Positions 43,563 through 51,685 of a stretch of 52,185 nt of DNA are shown one piece after another. Where the stretch lies: assembly GCA_003151335.1 (NCBI GenBank), contig PLXE01000119.1:1-52185 (forward strand). The letters run 5' to 3'. Below the pieces are notes generated by a model. That model saw only the letters and a list, made by a program, of their open reading frames with translations. It was not told the origin of the DNA and made no database searches. The position numbers were made by a program, and so were the translations under genes. The DNA comes from Acidobacteriaceae bacterium (GTDB lineage: Bacteria > Acidobacteriota > Terriglobia > Terriglobales > Acidobacteriaceae). The stretch's first letter is position 1. The number at the start of each line of letters is the position of its first letter.

Positions 43563-43746
43563 ACTGACAGGCCGTGTTTTGCGGAGAAAAGATCCGCTCC
43601 AAGCGGGCCAACGCATTGGGCTGCGAATCCTGCGTAACGCGGATTCTTGCCACGCTGGACATCGCGTCCCACCCTTCCTGTGGCAATCCGTTCTGAAAGT
43701 CGTCCGCGGAAGAAACCAACTGAATAACGCTGTGGCCAAACTCTCG

Positions 43747-43775
43747 TTGACATTCGCCTTTTATTCGCTAACAAT
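43747..43775 (+). promoter_or_regulatory. lexA promoter with candidate LexA operator
   Basis: TTGACA (43747-43752), 17-bp spacer, AACAAT (43770-43775). A direct repeat ATTCGC-N5-ATTCGC (43752-43757 and 43763-43768) fills the spacer with an 11-bp period, like the alphaproteobacterial LexA box GTTC-N7-GTTC. The promoter lies just upstream of lexA, so autorepression would fit. Confidence 0.5.
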
Positions 43776-43799
43776 AGGATCGGAGGTGCGCGCCCAGCC

Positions 43800-44438
43800 A
43801 TGGCTCTCACACGCCGTCAGAAACAGGTGTATGACTTTCTCTCCGAATTTGTGGACAAGCACGGCTACTCGCCATCGTTCGAGGAGATCGCCGAGGGACT
43901 CGGCCTCAGCTCGCTGGCGACCGTGCACAAGCACATCACCAACCTGGAGCAGAAGGGATTGTTGCGCCGCGACTACAATCGCAGCCGCTCCATCGATCTG
44001 CTGAAGCCGCGGGGACGCATGAAGCAGTCGCTGGCGGTGGCTGCGGCAGCGGCCGCGGAGAGCGGCATGAGTCTGCCGCTGATGGGACGCATCGCCGCCG
44101 GCCAGCCGCTGGAGGCGATGGAGAACCCCGAGTCCATTTCGCTCGCCGACTTCACCCGCTCCAAAGACGTGTACGTGCTGCAGGTGAAGGGAGAGAGCAT
44201 GCAGGACGAGCACATCGTGGACGGCGACTACGTTCTGGTGGAGAAGACCAACGTGGCCCGCGATGGCGAGATCGTGGTCGCCCTGGTGAATGGCAGCGAT
44301 GCCACCTTGAAACGAATCTACGTTGAGGGCAACAAAATTCGTCTGCAACCTTCCAACGCCGCCATGCCGCCCATCATGGTGCCCGCCGCCGTGGTGCAAG
44401 TGCAGGGCAGAGTGATTGGAGTGCTGAGAAAATACTGA
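43800..44438 (+). CDS. lexA: LexA repressor
   Basis: The 212-residue SOS repressor has an N-terminal winged helix (LTRRQKQVYDFLSEFVDKHG, then SLATVHKHITNLEQKG). Its C-terminal S24 autoprotease domain carries the cleavage site Ala100-Gly101 (IAAGQPLEA), the nucleophile Ser133 (KGESMQ) and the general base Lys171 (ATLKR). RecA-stimulated self-cleavage would relieve repression of DNA-repair genes. A GGAGG box lies 14 bases before the ATG, rather far, but the protein begins exactly at the family's normal start. The recognition helix cannot be matched to a known operator by eye; the direct repeat in the promoter is a candidate. Confidence 0.96.
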   Translation: MALTRRQKQVYDFLSEFVDKHGYSPSFEEIAEGLGLSSLATVHKHITNLEQKGLLRRDYNRSRSIDLLKPRGRMKQSLAVAAAAAAESGMSLPLMGRIAAGQPLEAMENPESISLADFTRSKDVYVLQVKGESMQDEHIVDGDYVLVEKTNVARDGEIVVALVNGSDATLKRIYVEGNKIRLQPSNAAMPPIMVPAAVVQVQGRVIGVLRKY

Positions 44439-44531
44439 GAGAAGCCCTGCGCTCCAACAGCGCTTTCGGCTCCCGGTAGGCACCGACTCCATCGCGCGGA
44501 TGTGCTCCCCCCACGAATGCGGGGCTCCCGC

Positions 44532-45641
44532 CTAGTTCCCTGCTTCCTGCTGCTTTTTCAACCTTCGGGTCTCCGCCAGCAGGGTCATGCTGTGCATCAG
44601 GTTTTGCATAGTGACGATGCCGACCAGGCGTTGCTGATCGACCACAGGGATCATGCTGAGTCCTCGTCCCCCAAGTTTGCGGAAGGCCGACGCGAGCGAG
44701 TCGCTGCCTTGCGCAATTTCGAAGGCGCGCACCATGGCCGACTGCACGTATCCGTTGCCGCCGACGCGCAGCGCCTGAACGATGCGCTGCTTGCTGATGA
44801 CCCCAATCATGTCGCTGCCGCGGACCACCGGGAAGTCGTCTTGCAGAGTGTGCACTGCTTTGTGCAGCGCGTCCTCCAGGGTATCGGCCGGCGAGAGCGT
44901 GGAGAAGCCGGTCAGCATGACATCTTCCATGCGCACGCTCTCCAGCACCGACTGAAAGACCACCGAGCGATCTTCCAGTTGCGCGCCCACGAAGAGGAAG
45001 AAGCCAATCAGCATCAGCCAGGTGTTCCATACTCCGAGAAAGATCAAAAGCATGGCGAACGCCTGCCCGATGGCAACGGCGCGGCGGGTGGCGCGCACAT
45101 AGTCCATGCGCTCGGCGAGAAGCGCGCGCAGTATGCGGCCGCCATCCATGGGATAGGCAGGCAGCAGATTGAAGCCGCCCAGGAACACATTTCCCCAGAA
45201 CAAACTGCGCGGCAGATTATTAGCGTGAACGAAGGGCTGTGCCCACAGGTGCACTTGCGGCAGAAACGCCAGGATGAATGCACCGGAGATGGCGGCGATC
45301 ACCAGGTTGACTACCGGACCGGCGGCGGAAATGCTGATATCGTGAGCCGAGTCGGCATTGTGCTGCCCCACGTCCTCCATCAGGGTGACTCCGCCGATGG
45401 GAAGCAGAATGATGGATCGCACGGCCACACCGTTGCGGTTGGCCACTACCGCGTGCCCCAGTTCATGCAGCACAACGCAGCCGAAGATGATTCCAACCAG
45501 CGCCAGACCGCGCATTGCGCCCGCGGCGCCCATGGTCACCGATTGGGTGAACCACACAAACGCCAGCAGGAAAACAAAGGTGAGGTGGATGCGGATGTCC
45601 ACTCCGAACAATCGCCCTGCGGGAATCGACCAACTTCTCAT
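44532..45641 (-). CDS. Site-2 protease family intramembrane zinc metalloprotease with CBS domains
   Basis: The 369-residue protein has four to six hydrophobic segments carrying the S2P signatures: HELGH at 59-63 (zinc His and catalytic Glu) and NLLPAYPMDGGRI (second zinc-binding region, DGG). After the membrane part, residues of about 235-355 form two CBS motifs (MEDVMLTGFSTLSPADTLEDA; LSMIPVVDQQRLVGIVTMQNL), which bind adenosine nucleotides and regulate activity. This SpoIVFB/Rip-like arrangement processes membrane-anchored anti-sigma factors or similar proteins. No obvious substrate is nearby. It ends tail to tail with lexA and is divergent from rsmD, with only 43 bp between the start codons. 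Confidence 0.92.
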   Translation of the reverse strand: MRSWSIPAGRLFGVDIRIHLTFVFLLAFVWFTQSVTMGAAGAMRGLALVGIIFGCVVLHELGHAVVANRNGVAVRSIILLPIGGVTLMEDVGQHNADSAHDISISAAGPVVNLVIAAISGAFILAFLPQVHLWAQPFVHANNLPRSLFWGNVFLGGFNLLPAYPMDGGRILRALLAERMDYVRATRRAVAIGQAFAMLLIFLGVWNTWLMLIGFFLFVGAQLEDRSVVFQSVLESVRMEDVMLTGFSTLSPADTLEDALHKAVHTLQDDFPVVRGSDMIGVISKQRIVQALRVGGNGYVQSAMVRAFEIAQGSDSLASAFRKLGGRGLSMIPVVDQQRLVGIVTMQNLMHSMTLLAETRRLKKQQEAGN

Positions 45642-45684
45642 GGTTCCGCGTCAGCCTCCAATTTCATTCTATACACTCTAGGAG

Positions 45685-46245
45685 ATGCGCATCATTGCCG
45701 GACAGTTTCGGAGCCGTCGTCTGCGTTCGCTGCCGGGTCTCGATCTGCGGCCCACCAGCGACCGGCTGCGGGAGACGCTATTCGATGTGCTGGCCGCGGC
45801 AGGCAATCTGCAGGGCAGCGTGTGGCTCGATCTGTACGCCGGGACGGGGGCGGTGGGGATCGAGGCGCTGAGTCGCGGGGCGCGCCAGGTGTATTTTGTG
45901 GAATCCGTGAAAAAACACGCACGGCTGCTGCGCGAAAATCTGGATCCGCTTGCGATGCCTGATGCATTTGAGTTGCACGAGCGCGAGGTCGCGCAAGCCC
46001 TGCCGCTTCTGGAAAGTACGGGCGTGGTCTGCGACTACTGTTTTCTCGATCCGCCGTACCGGATACGCGGCAGCTACGAGCGCACGCTCGGTTATTTGTC
46101 GCAATCGCGGCTGCTGCAGCCGTCAAGCCTTGTCATCGCCGAGCACGAAAAAAAGTTTGACCCCGGGGAACGCTTCGGCGCGCTGGTGCGTTCTCGGCGA
46201 CTCGATCAGGGCGATGCCTCGCTGAGCTTTTACAGGCTGGCCTGA
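45685..46245 (+). CDS. rsmD: 16S rRNA (guanine966-N2)-methyltransferase
   Basis: The 186-residue SAM-dependent methyltransferase begins MRIIAGQFRSRRL, the hallmark RsmD start. It follows with RPTSDRLRETLFDVL, the SAM-binding LDLYAGTGAVGIEALSRGA and the catalytic FLDPPYR. It methylates G966 of 16S rRNA in the 30S subunit. The GGAG box abuts the ATG, which is unusual, but the conserved N-terminus leaves little doubt about the start. Its stop codon lies nine bases from that of the convergent alr gene. Confidence 0.95.
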   Translation: MRIIAGQFRSRRLRSLPGLDLRPTSDRLRETLFDVLAAAGNLQGSVWLDLYAGTGAVGIEALSRGARQVYFVESVKKHARLLRENLDPLAMPDAFELHEREVAQALPLLESTGVVCDYCFLDPPYRIRGSYERTLGYLSQSRLLQPSSLVIAEHEKKFDPGERFGALVRSRRLDQGDASLSFYRLA

Positions 46246-46254
46246 GGTCAGGCG

Positions 46255-47445
46255 TCACTCCACATAGCGTCGCGGCACGCGTTTGGTGAGATTGCACAAG
46301 GTCTCGTAGACCACGGTGCCCTCCCATCGCGCCAGGTCGTGCGCCGTGATCTCCTGCGCGCCGCTGCGACCGATGAGCGTAACCTCGTCGCCGATTGCGG
46401 CGCCCGCAATGTGCGTCACATCCACCAAGGTCAGGTCCATCGAGATGCGCCCGCGTATGGGCGCGCGCTGCCCGCGCAGCAGTACTTCACCGTTGCCGAA
46501 AAGCCTGCGCGAAAGTCCGTCACCATAGCCGACGGAAACCGTGGCGATGCGCGCCGGCGCCGTCGTTTTATAAGCGCCGTTGTATCCCAGCGCCTGACCG
46601 GCGGGGACGTCACGGACCGCGACGACGTGCGTCTTCCAGGCTAATACCGGCCGCAGCGGCAATGGGAGCGCCATCGCCGGCGAACCATCGCGATAGCAGG
46701 GTGGCTGCTCGTATCCGTAGAGCGCCAGACCGGGCCGCACAAAATTGTGCCAGGTATCGGGACGCTCGATGGCCGCGCTGGTATTGGCGAGATGGCGTAA
46801 CCGGGGACGCAGATCGTAGGCCGCAAGCGTTTGCAGCGCAGAGCTGAAGCGCTCGATTTGCCGCTGGGTGGCCTCGTCATCAAGCACCTCCGACGAGGCA
46901 AGATGGCTGAATACGCCTTCCAACTCGATCTGCCGGAGGCGCTGGATGCCTTCGGCGAATGATTTCAGATCAGCCAGAGGAAGCCCGAGTCGCGCCATGC
47001 CGGTATCGATCTTCAGATGGATCGCAATCTGCGACGGCAGACGCTGGCGAGTGGCCGCCTGGGCCAGCGCTTCCGCATCTTGCAAACGGAACACCGCAGG
47101 CGTAAGCGAGAGGCGCAGGGCGTCGTCTTCTTCTCCCCGATTGACGCCGCACATCACCAACACGCGTCCCGTGATGCCGGCCTCGCGCAAGATGACTCCC
47201 TCGTCGGTAGAGGTCACCCCGAACCATTTTGCGCCTTCCTGCTGAAGCGCCAGCGCGCACTCCTGCGCACCATGTCCGTAGGCGTCGCACTTCACCACCG
47301 CGCAGATGGCGACGTCGCGGCCCACATGCTTTTGCAACACCCGGAAATTGTGACGCAAGGCGGGAAGAGAAACCTCAGCCCAATTGGGCCGGGTTTCGAT
47401 ACGAGAAGATGTAAAGGTTGTGACCACTTGATTTCGATCATACAA
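46255..47445 (-). CDS. alr: Alanine racemase
   Basis: The fold-type III PLP enzyme (up to 396 residues) interconverts L- and D-alanine for peptidoglycan. PLP lysine is Lys52 in AVVKCDAYGHG. Other signatures are HLKIDTGMARLGL, FSHLASSE, RPGLALYGYEQPP and the catalytic-tyrosine region ALGYNGAYKT with VSVGYGDG. RISMDLTLVDVT marks the C-terminal barrel. The start is uncertain: the frame begins at a TTG (47445), and a GTG six codons later (47427) is equally plausible; neither has a clear ribosome binding site. The domain itself starts at RPNWAEVSLPALRHN. Confidence 0.95.
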   Translation of the reverse strand: MYDRNQVVTTFTSSRIETRPNWAEVSLPALRHNFRVLQKHVGRDVAICAVVKCDAYGHGAQECALALQQEGAKWFGVTSTDEGVILREAGITGRVLVMCGVNRGEEDDALRLSLTPAVFRLQDAEALAQAATRQRLPSQIAIHLKIDTGMARLGLPLADLKSFAEGIQRLRQIELEGVFSHLASSEVLDDEATQRQIERFSSALQTLAAYDLRPRLRHLANTSAAIERPDTWHNFVRPGLALYGYEQPPCYRDGSPAMALPLPLRPVLAWKTHVVAVRDVPAGQALGYNGAYKTTAPARIATVSVGYGDGLSRRLFGNGEVLLRGQRAPIRGRISMDLTLVDVTHIAGAAIGDEVTLIGRSGAQEITAHDLARWEGTVVYETLCNLTKRVPRRYVE

Positions 47446-47729
47446 GCCGGCAGGGGCGACTCGCCAGCCGCCAAGGTTTACTGAATGGTTCCGGGGATAG
47501 TCAAGACTATGACGAGCACTATACCCCGCGGTTCACTAGAGCCAACCTACAACTTTCGGGTAGTTCAATTATTGATTACAGGTGACTAAAAGCCTACCCT
47601 TGGGTGCACATTCATGGTATAAACCAGAGTTCAAGCTGGCCTCCGTTTCGGGGAGGCGCGGTAAGTCGTTCGCGAAGTTGAATTCGGGCCCACTAGAAAA
47701 GCAGAGCGGAACCGCAACCTATTCCAACT
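47446..47729 (+). promoter_or_regulatory. Divergent intergenic region with extended -10 element
   Basis: About 280 bp between alr and the LuxR-type gene. TGGTATAAA at 47615-47623 is an extended -10 candidate for the rightward gene, with no matching -35. A small hairpin CCTCC-GTTTCG-GGGAGG follows at about 47641-47657. No RNA gene is recognised. Confidence 0.35.
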
Positions 47730-48446
47730 ATGATCAACGTCATCATCGCTGACCACCAAGCAATCTTTCGCGCCGGGATAGCCAAGGTATTGGCGGTGGA
47801 GGAAGACATTCGTATTGTTGGTCAGCCGCAGTCACCGGAGCAGTTGCTGAACTCGCTCCACAAGCTGCGCTCGCACGTCCTGATTCTCTCCACTAATTTT
47901 CTTTCTTTCCTGCCGGAGATCCAAGAGATTGCCGCGGAGCATGGTATCGTACTGCTCATGTTGGCGGAAAATGCCGAGCGCGCGTCGGACTTCATGCGCA
48001 TGGGAGTGCAGGGCGTCATCTACCGTTCGGCCTGCGGCAACGTCGCCGTCGAAGCAGTGCGGCGGCTCTCCCGGGGCCAGTCGTTTCTGCAGAGTCCGAA
48101 CCCGGCGGATGCGGATGTCAGCGAGGACTTGGTCGGCGCACGGGTGCGCGACCGCCTGACCGACCGAGAACTGCGGATTACCGCCGCGGTGGTGCAGGGA
48201 TACAAGAACCGTGAAATCGCCTTGCAGCTCTACACCAGCGAACAGATGATCAAGAATGCTTTGCGCAACATCTTCGACAAAATTGGGGTCTCCGACCGAT
48301 TGGAATTGGCGCTGTTTGTGGTCCACCACCGGATTCTGGCGCAGGCAACGGCATCGGTGGCGGTGGTGCCGGCGCGTCCCCCCCGGCTGTCGCAAGGTGT
48401 TAGCCAGCGGCGCACGGTCCCGTCTGAATCATCCTCCATCCACTGA
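47730..48446 (+). CDS. LuxR/NarL-type regulator with degenerate receiver domain
   Basis: The 238-residue protein has NarL architecture. The receiver fold (1-120) begins VIIADHQAIFRAGI and the LuxR-type HTH (about 145-205) reads LTDRELRITAAVVQGYKNRE then IALQLYTSEQMIKNALRNIF. The phosphorylation site is lost: the expected Asp at the end of strand beta-3 is Ser54 (HVLILSTN). Of the acidic pair only Asp8 remains (ADH instead of ADDH), and the conserved Lys is Arg (VIYRSA). It therefore probably does not respond to phosphorylation and may be constitutive, ligand-controlled or protein-controlled. The C-terminal 35 residues are Val/Ala/Arg-rich without a domain. No histidine kinase is adjacent. Confidence 0.88.
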   Translation: MINVIIADHQAIFRAGIAKVLAVEEDIRIVGQPQSPEQLLNSLHKLRSHVLILSTNFLSFLPEIQEIAAEHGIVLLMLAENAERASDFMRMGVQGVIYRSACGNVAVEAVRRLSRGQSFLQSPNPADADVSEDLVGARVRDRLTDRELRITAAVVQGYKNREIALQLYTSEQMIKNALRNIFDKIGVSDRLELALFVVHHRILAQATASVAVVPARPPRLSQGVSQRRTVPSESSSIH

Positions 48447-48551
48447 AGGCCTCCCAATTGCAAGTCGCGTTACGTCAATAGCTTACGAATAAAGAAGGGA
48501 AACCAGTTCTTCGAGTGCCCATACGTGATTTGCTAATCCCGCCTCCATTGC

Positions 48552-48571
48552 TGGCATGACCCGTCATGCCA
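48552..48571. repeat. 20-bp near-perfect palindrome between convergent genes
   Basis: Arms TGGCATGAC and GTCATGCCA are exact inverted repeats around CC. It lies about 105 bp past the LuxR-type gene and 97 bp past the rsmI stop. No T-tract follows on either strand, so it is not an obvious terminator. Confidence 0.6.
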
Positions 48572-48667
48572 CGAATCGGGGGTGGATGCGAGTGCTCTTG
48601 ATTTCAAATTGAGCCGCTACCGGGAGGGCTGATCCGCGGTTGGCTCCGCCGCTAGATCGTCCGCCGA

Positions 48668-49558
48668 TCACTTGTCTCGCTGGAACTCTCGGTAGGTCGC
48701 GCTCTTGGAAAGCCCGAACTCCCTGGCCGCCTGCTTGAGCGCGGCTTTCTCGTCGAGTTGCCCGGCTGCCATCAGTTCTCGAATTCGCTTCACAATGCTC
48801 TTGCTGGAGGCTGGCGCAGCGACACTGTCGTCGGCTTTGCCTATCAGCAGCGTGATCTCACCCCGAATGTCCGCGCGCTCCTGCAATTGCGTCAGCACGC
48901 TGGCGGCGCTGCCGCGAAGAAATTCCTCGTGCAGCTTGGTCACCTCCCGCGCCATCACCACGTGGCGTTCCGGCCCGAGAATGTCCACGATGTCGCGCAG
49001 CGTCTCGACAATGCGGTGCGGCGCCTCGTAAAAGATCTGGGTGCGCGATGAGCTGCGAATGACCTCCAGCATAGTGCGGCGCGCCCCTTCCTTGGCCGGA
49101 AGAAAACCGCCGAAGTGGAAAGAATCGGTGGGCAAGCCGCTGGCCACCAGGGCCGACAAGAATGCCGATGCTCCAGGTATGGGTACCACGCGTAGGTGAT
49201 GGCGCACCGCCAGCGCCACCAGCCGGTAGCCGGGATCGCTTACCCCGGGCATGCCGGCGTCACTCACCATGGCGATGTTGTCGCCGCGCTCCAGATGCAC
49301 CACCAACTCAGCCGCGCGGGTAAGCTCGTTGTGCTCGTGATAGCTGATGGTGGGTTTCTCGATGCCGTAGTGGTTCAGCAGCTTCATGGTCTGCCGCGTA
49401 TCTTCGCAGGCGATGAGGTCCACCTCCTTCAGGGTCCGCAAAGCGCGCAGCGTGATGTCTTCCAGATTGCCGATCGGAGTGCCGACCAGGTAAAGCGTGC
49501 CGGGCGTGACCACGTCGTCTTCACTGTCAGGTGCGGAACTGTGGGGTTCTTTGGTCAC
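48668..49558 (-). CDS. rsmI: 16S rRNA (cytidine1402-2'-O)-methyltransferase
   Basis: The 296-residue tetrapyrrole-methylase-fold enzyme shows LYLVGTPIGNLEDITLRAL, CEDTRQTMKLLNHYGI, SYHEHNE, SDAGMPGVSDPGYRLV, IPGASAFLSALVASGL, GFLPAKEGARR and FYEAPHRIVETL, all diagnostic of RsmI. It uses SAM to 2'-O-methylate C1402 in the decoding centre of 16S rRNA. The first candidate start is a GTG at 49558 with no clear ribosome binding site; a GTG about 15 codons later, just before TPGTLYLVG, is possible. It is divergent from rpmB. Confidence 0.95.
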   Translation of the reverse strand: MTKEPHSSAPDSEDDVVTPGTLYLVGTPIGNLEDITLRALRTLKEVDLIACEDTRQTMKLLNHYGIEKPTISYHEHNELTRAAELVVHLERGDNIAMVSDAGMPGVSDPGYRLVALAVRHHLRVVPIPGASAFLSALVASGLPTDSFHFGGFLPAKEGARRTMLEVIRSSSRTQIFYEAPHRIVETLRDIVDILGPERHVVMAREVTKLHEEFLRGSAASVLTQLQERADIRGEITLLIGKADDSVAAPASSKSIVKRIRELMAAGQLDEKAALKQAAREFGLSKSATYREFQRDK

Positions 49559-49614
49559 TGCGCGCAGTTTAGCACTGGGAGGGGGCGAGGTGTCAGGAGT
49601 CAGGCGGGGGCGAG

Positions 49615-49644
49615 TTGCCGTAAAACGACTCGGTCAGGTATCAT
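49615..49644 (+). promoter_or_regulatory. Likely rpmB promoter
   Basis: TTGCCG (49615-49620), 18-bp spacer, TATCAT (49639-49644), about 42 bp upstream of the rpmB start codon. Confidence 0.5.
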
Positions 49645-49686
49645 AAGGTGTTTACCCAGCCAGTTTGGCAATTTTCTGGAGTTAAC

Positions 49687-49875
49687 ATGGCCCAAGTTTG
49701 TGAAATCTGCGGCAAAGGCCCGCAGTTCGGCAACAACATCAGCCACGCGCACAACGTCACTCGTCGGCGCTGGAACGTCAATCTGCGCCCAGTGCACGCT
49801 AAAACCAAGACCGGCAACAAGCGCATGCGGGTCTGCGCCAGTTGCCTGCGTAGCGGCAAAGTAACCAAGGCGTAA
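49687..49875 (+). CDS. rpmB: 50S ribosomal protein L28
   Basis: The 62-residue protein reads [20 protein letters not shown], then [19 protein letters not shown] and [15 protein letters not shown]. It matches bacterial L28 along its length. Both CxxC pairs (CEIC and CASC) are kept, so this is the zinc-binding form. The ATG at 49687 follows TGGAG; the longer open frame upstream is non-coding. The gene has its own promoter and terminator and is monocistronic. Confidence 0.97.
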   Translation: MAQVCEICGKGPQFGNNISHAHNVTRRRWNVNLRPVHAKTKTGNKRMRVCASCLRSGKVTKA

Positions 49876-49897
49876 GCCTCTTCGTCTCTTCACGTTG

Positions 49898-49929
49898 CAA
49901 CCCTCTCGGCGTCGAGGGGGTTGTTTTTT
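49898..49929 (+). terminator. Rho-independent terminator of rpmB
   Basis: Arms CAACCCTCTCG and CGAGGGGGTTG (one G-U pair) around GCGT, followed by TTTTTT, 22 bp after the stop codon. Confidence 0.9.
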
Positions 49930-50021
49930 GGGCTGGGAAAGTTCCACCTTGCGCTGGCTCTCTCACGCCGTCCTCGCCGACGCCATGCCCTGTCACAATA
50001 ATTTGCAATTCTCAATACCGC

Positions 50022-50375
50022 CTACTCTCGTTCGGCTTTGCGCGTCAGCGACTTCAGCACCATATTGATCAGCGCCAGCACGATGGCTCCCCAAAAGGCC
50101 GGCCAGAAGCCGCGCACCACGAAAGCGGGCGCCAGCAGGGTGGAGGCAAACATCAGCATCAGCGCATTGATGACCCACCAGAAGAGCCCCAGGGTCAGAA
50201 AAGTCAGGGGCAAGGTAATGAGTTTCAAGAAGAACCCAAGCGTGGCGTTGACCAGCCCGATTACCACTGCGGCGATCAGCGCTGCCGCGAATCCGCGCAC
50301 GTAGAATCCGGGCACCACCTTGGACACGATCAGCAGGCTGATCGCGCTCAACAACCAATTCAGCAGCAAACGCAT
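50022..50375 (-). CDS. Small four-helix membrane protein, phage-holin/YvlD family
   Basis: The 117-residue protein consists almost wholly of four hydrophobic helices (LLLNWLLSAISLLIVSKVV; ALIAAVVIGLVNATLGFFL; FLTLGLFWWVINALMLMF; PAFWGAIVLALINMVL), with the NATLGFFLKLITLPLTFLTLG motif split across the helix 2-3 turn. This is the pattern of the 'phage holin family, superfamily IV' (YvlD-like) membrane proteins, which are usually chromosomal and of unknown function. AAAGGAG stands four to five bases before the ATG at 50375; the longer frame to 50435 lacks such a signal. Nothing nearby suggests a prophage. Confidence 0.85.
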   Translation of the reverse strand: MRLLLNWLLSAISLLIVSKVVPGFYVRGFAAALIAAVVIGLVNATLGFFLKLITLPLTFLTLGLFWWVINALMLMFASTLLAPAFVVRGFWPAFWGAIVLALINMVLKSLTRKAERE

Positions 50376-50671
50376 TTCGCTCCTTTGAAGGGGCGCACCT
50401 TCAGGTGCGCCATTGTAAACCTTTATTCTTGTCATTCCGCAGCCTGTTCATCCACCTTTATTTTTGTCATCCCGACCGAGCCCGCCGCGTCGGGCGAGCG
50501 GAGGGACCTGCTGTTTCTGTCCGTTGCAAGGCCTTTCTCCGCAGCCTCTAAAGCCGGCTTCATGGGCAACTCTCCAATGCACCGCGGTAGCGGTGCTGCG
50601 GCCAGATACACCAAGTCAGACCCTGCACCAAGCCCGCGCCATGCGATAAGCTCTTGCAGAGGTCGTTGACC

Positions 50672-51085
50672 ATGCCGGATGCGATTGGGCAATTCGCCAA
50701 AGCCAAGTACCTGAACCTGGAAACTTTCCGCAAAACCGGCGTGGGGGTGCGCACTCCAGTATGGTTCGCGCAGGATTCGAGCTCGCCGTCGGGCGCTGAT
50801 TTTTCGCCTGACGCTGGCTGCGTTTTCTACATTTATTCCACACCCGACGCCGGCAAGGTCAAGCGGATCCGCAACAATCCCAAGGTGCGGGTTGCGCCTT
50901 GCAGCTTTCGCGGCAACCTTCGCGGAGCCTGGGTGGAGGCCCGCGCCCGCATCTGCCAAGGCGCGGAAGCGGCCCACGGGCAGGACCTGCTGCGCCGCAA
51001 ATATGGCTGGATGAAGATTGCCGGCGACTTCTTCAGCCGCCTGCGGGGCAGGACGCAGACGGTGCTTGCGATTCACTTCGATTGA
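50672..51085 (+). CDS. PPOX-class (pyridoxamine oxidase-fold) F420- or flavin-dependent protein
   Basis: The 137-residue protein has the split-barrel flavin-binding fold of PPOX-class enzymes: YLNLETFRKTGVGVRTPVWF at the start, CVFYIYSTPDAGKVKRIRNN (cofactor-binding strand and helix), PKVRVAPCSFRG, and the C-terminal MKIAGDFFSRLRG. Members reduce F420 or bind FMN, haem or other ligands; this one cannot be placed more exactly. The ATG at 50672 is preceded by AGAGG at about nine bases and starts at the family's normal position. The gene stands alone. Confidence 0.8.
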   Translation: MPDAIGQFAKAKYLNLETFRKTGVGVRTPVWFAQDSSSPSGADFSPDAGCVFYIYSTPDAGKVKRIRNNPKVRVAPCSFRGNLRGAWVEARARICQGAEAAHGQDLLRRKYGWMKIAGDFFSRLRGRTQTVLAIHFD

Positions 51086-51233
51086 GGCGGCTGTCTGCCT
51101 CTTCACCGCGTCCCCAGCGAAGCGTATTCCGTCACCGAATGCAGTTTCACACTTGATGTATAGGGTGGAGCACCGCCTCCGATGGATTATTTGGATTATT
51201 CATGAACTTGAAAATGTCATCCTAAGGCAGGTG

Positions 51234-51275
51234 CCCCATCCTAGCCTTCTTTTGGCTAGGGTGGGGATTTTGTTT
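51234..51275 (+). terminator. Long hairpin with T-rich tail
   Basis: CCCCATCCTAGCC pairs with GGCTAGGGTGGGG (one G-U pair) around a seven-base loop and is followed by ATTTTGTTT. It is 150 bp past the PPOX stop codon, so it may be a terminator or one member of an intergenic hairpin family. Confidence 0.55.
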
Positions 51276-51321
51276 GCCTTGAGCTTGTTGATTTGCTCTG
51301 CGTCCTTCTGACCAATACGCC

Positions 51322-51371
51322 AGTCCCGCTTTGCGGGACGAAACAGCTTAGCCCAGGGCGGAAGCCCTGGG
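51322..51371. repeat. Two adjacent perfect palindromes (REP-like)
   Basis: GTCCCGC-TTT-GCGGGAC (about 51323-51339) and CCCAGGGC-GGAA-GCCCTGGG (51352-51371) form neighbouring stem-loops. A related GGGGCGCACCTTCAGGTGCGCC hairpin lies near 50390-50412. Confidence 0.55.
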
Positions 51372-51685
51372 AAGGCGTAGCGATGAAACCCGAGCCCCTT
51401 CAGGGACGGCACCTGCCGCTTCCTTCGCCCAGGTTAGCGTCCCAAAGAAGGACGCGAACCTGGGGAACCAGGCACCAGGCATTAGGCAACGACCTCGTCA
51501 ATCAGGCTTTTTTTGAACGAATGATGACGGTCGATTTGACCAACCGCTGTGAAGAAGAGAGCGAATATGGTTGTCGCATCGGAGACGATGATTTGAACTC
51601 TCCAGTAGTTGCACTGCGACGTACCGCAGAAAGGTCGTAGGGATTGACGCGCACACTTTTTCTTTTTTCGCTCATATAAGCATCA

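Larger units (their letters stand above)
51086..51685. other. Non-coding stretch rich in hairpins
   Basis: About 600 bp after the PPOX gene. It holds a terminator-like hairpin (51234-51275) and a palindrome cluster (51322-51371). The open frame 51293-51640 crosses these palindromes and has no start signal or domain; I do not consider it a gene. Confidence 0.5.

Noticed and set aside
44502-45962. 486-codon plus-strand frame
   Set aside because: Antisense to the site-2 protease with intact HELGH and DGG motifs, and overlaps rsmD in another frame.
50022-50375. Prophage holin
   Set aside because: The protein belongs to the chromosomal YvlD-like group and no phage gene surrounds it.
51293-51640. 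115-codon frame as a gene
   Set aside because: It crosses two perfect palindromes, has no ribosome binding site and no recognisable domain.
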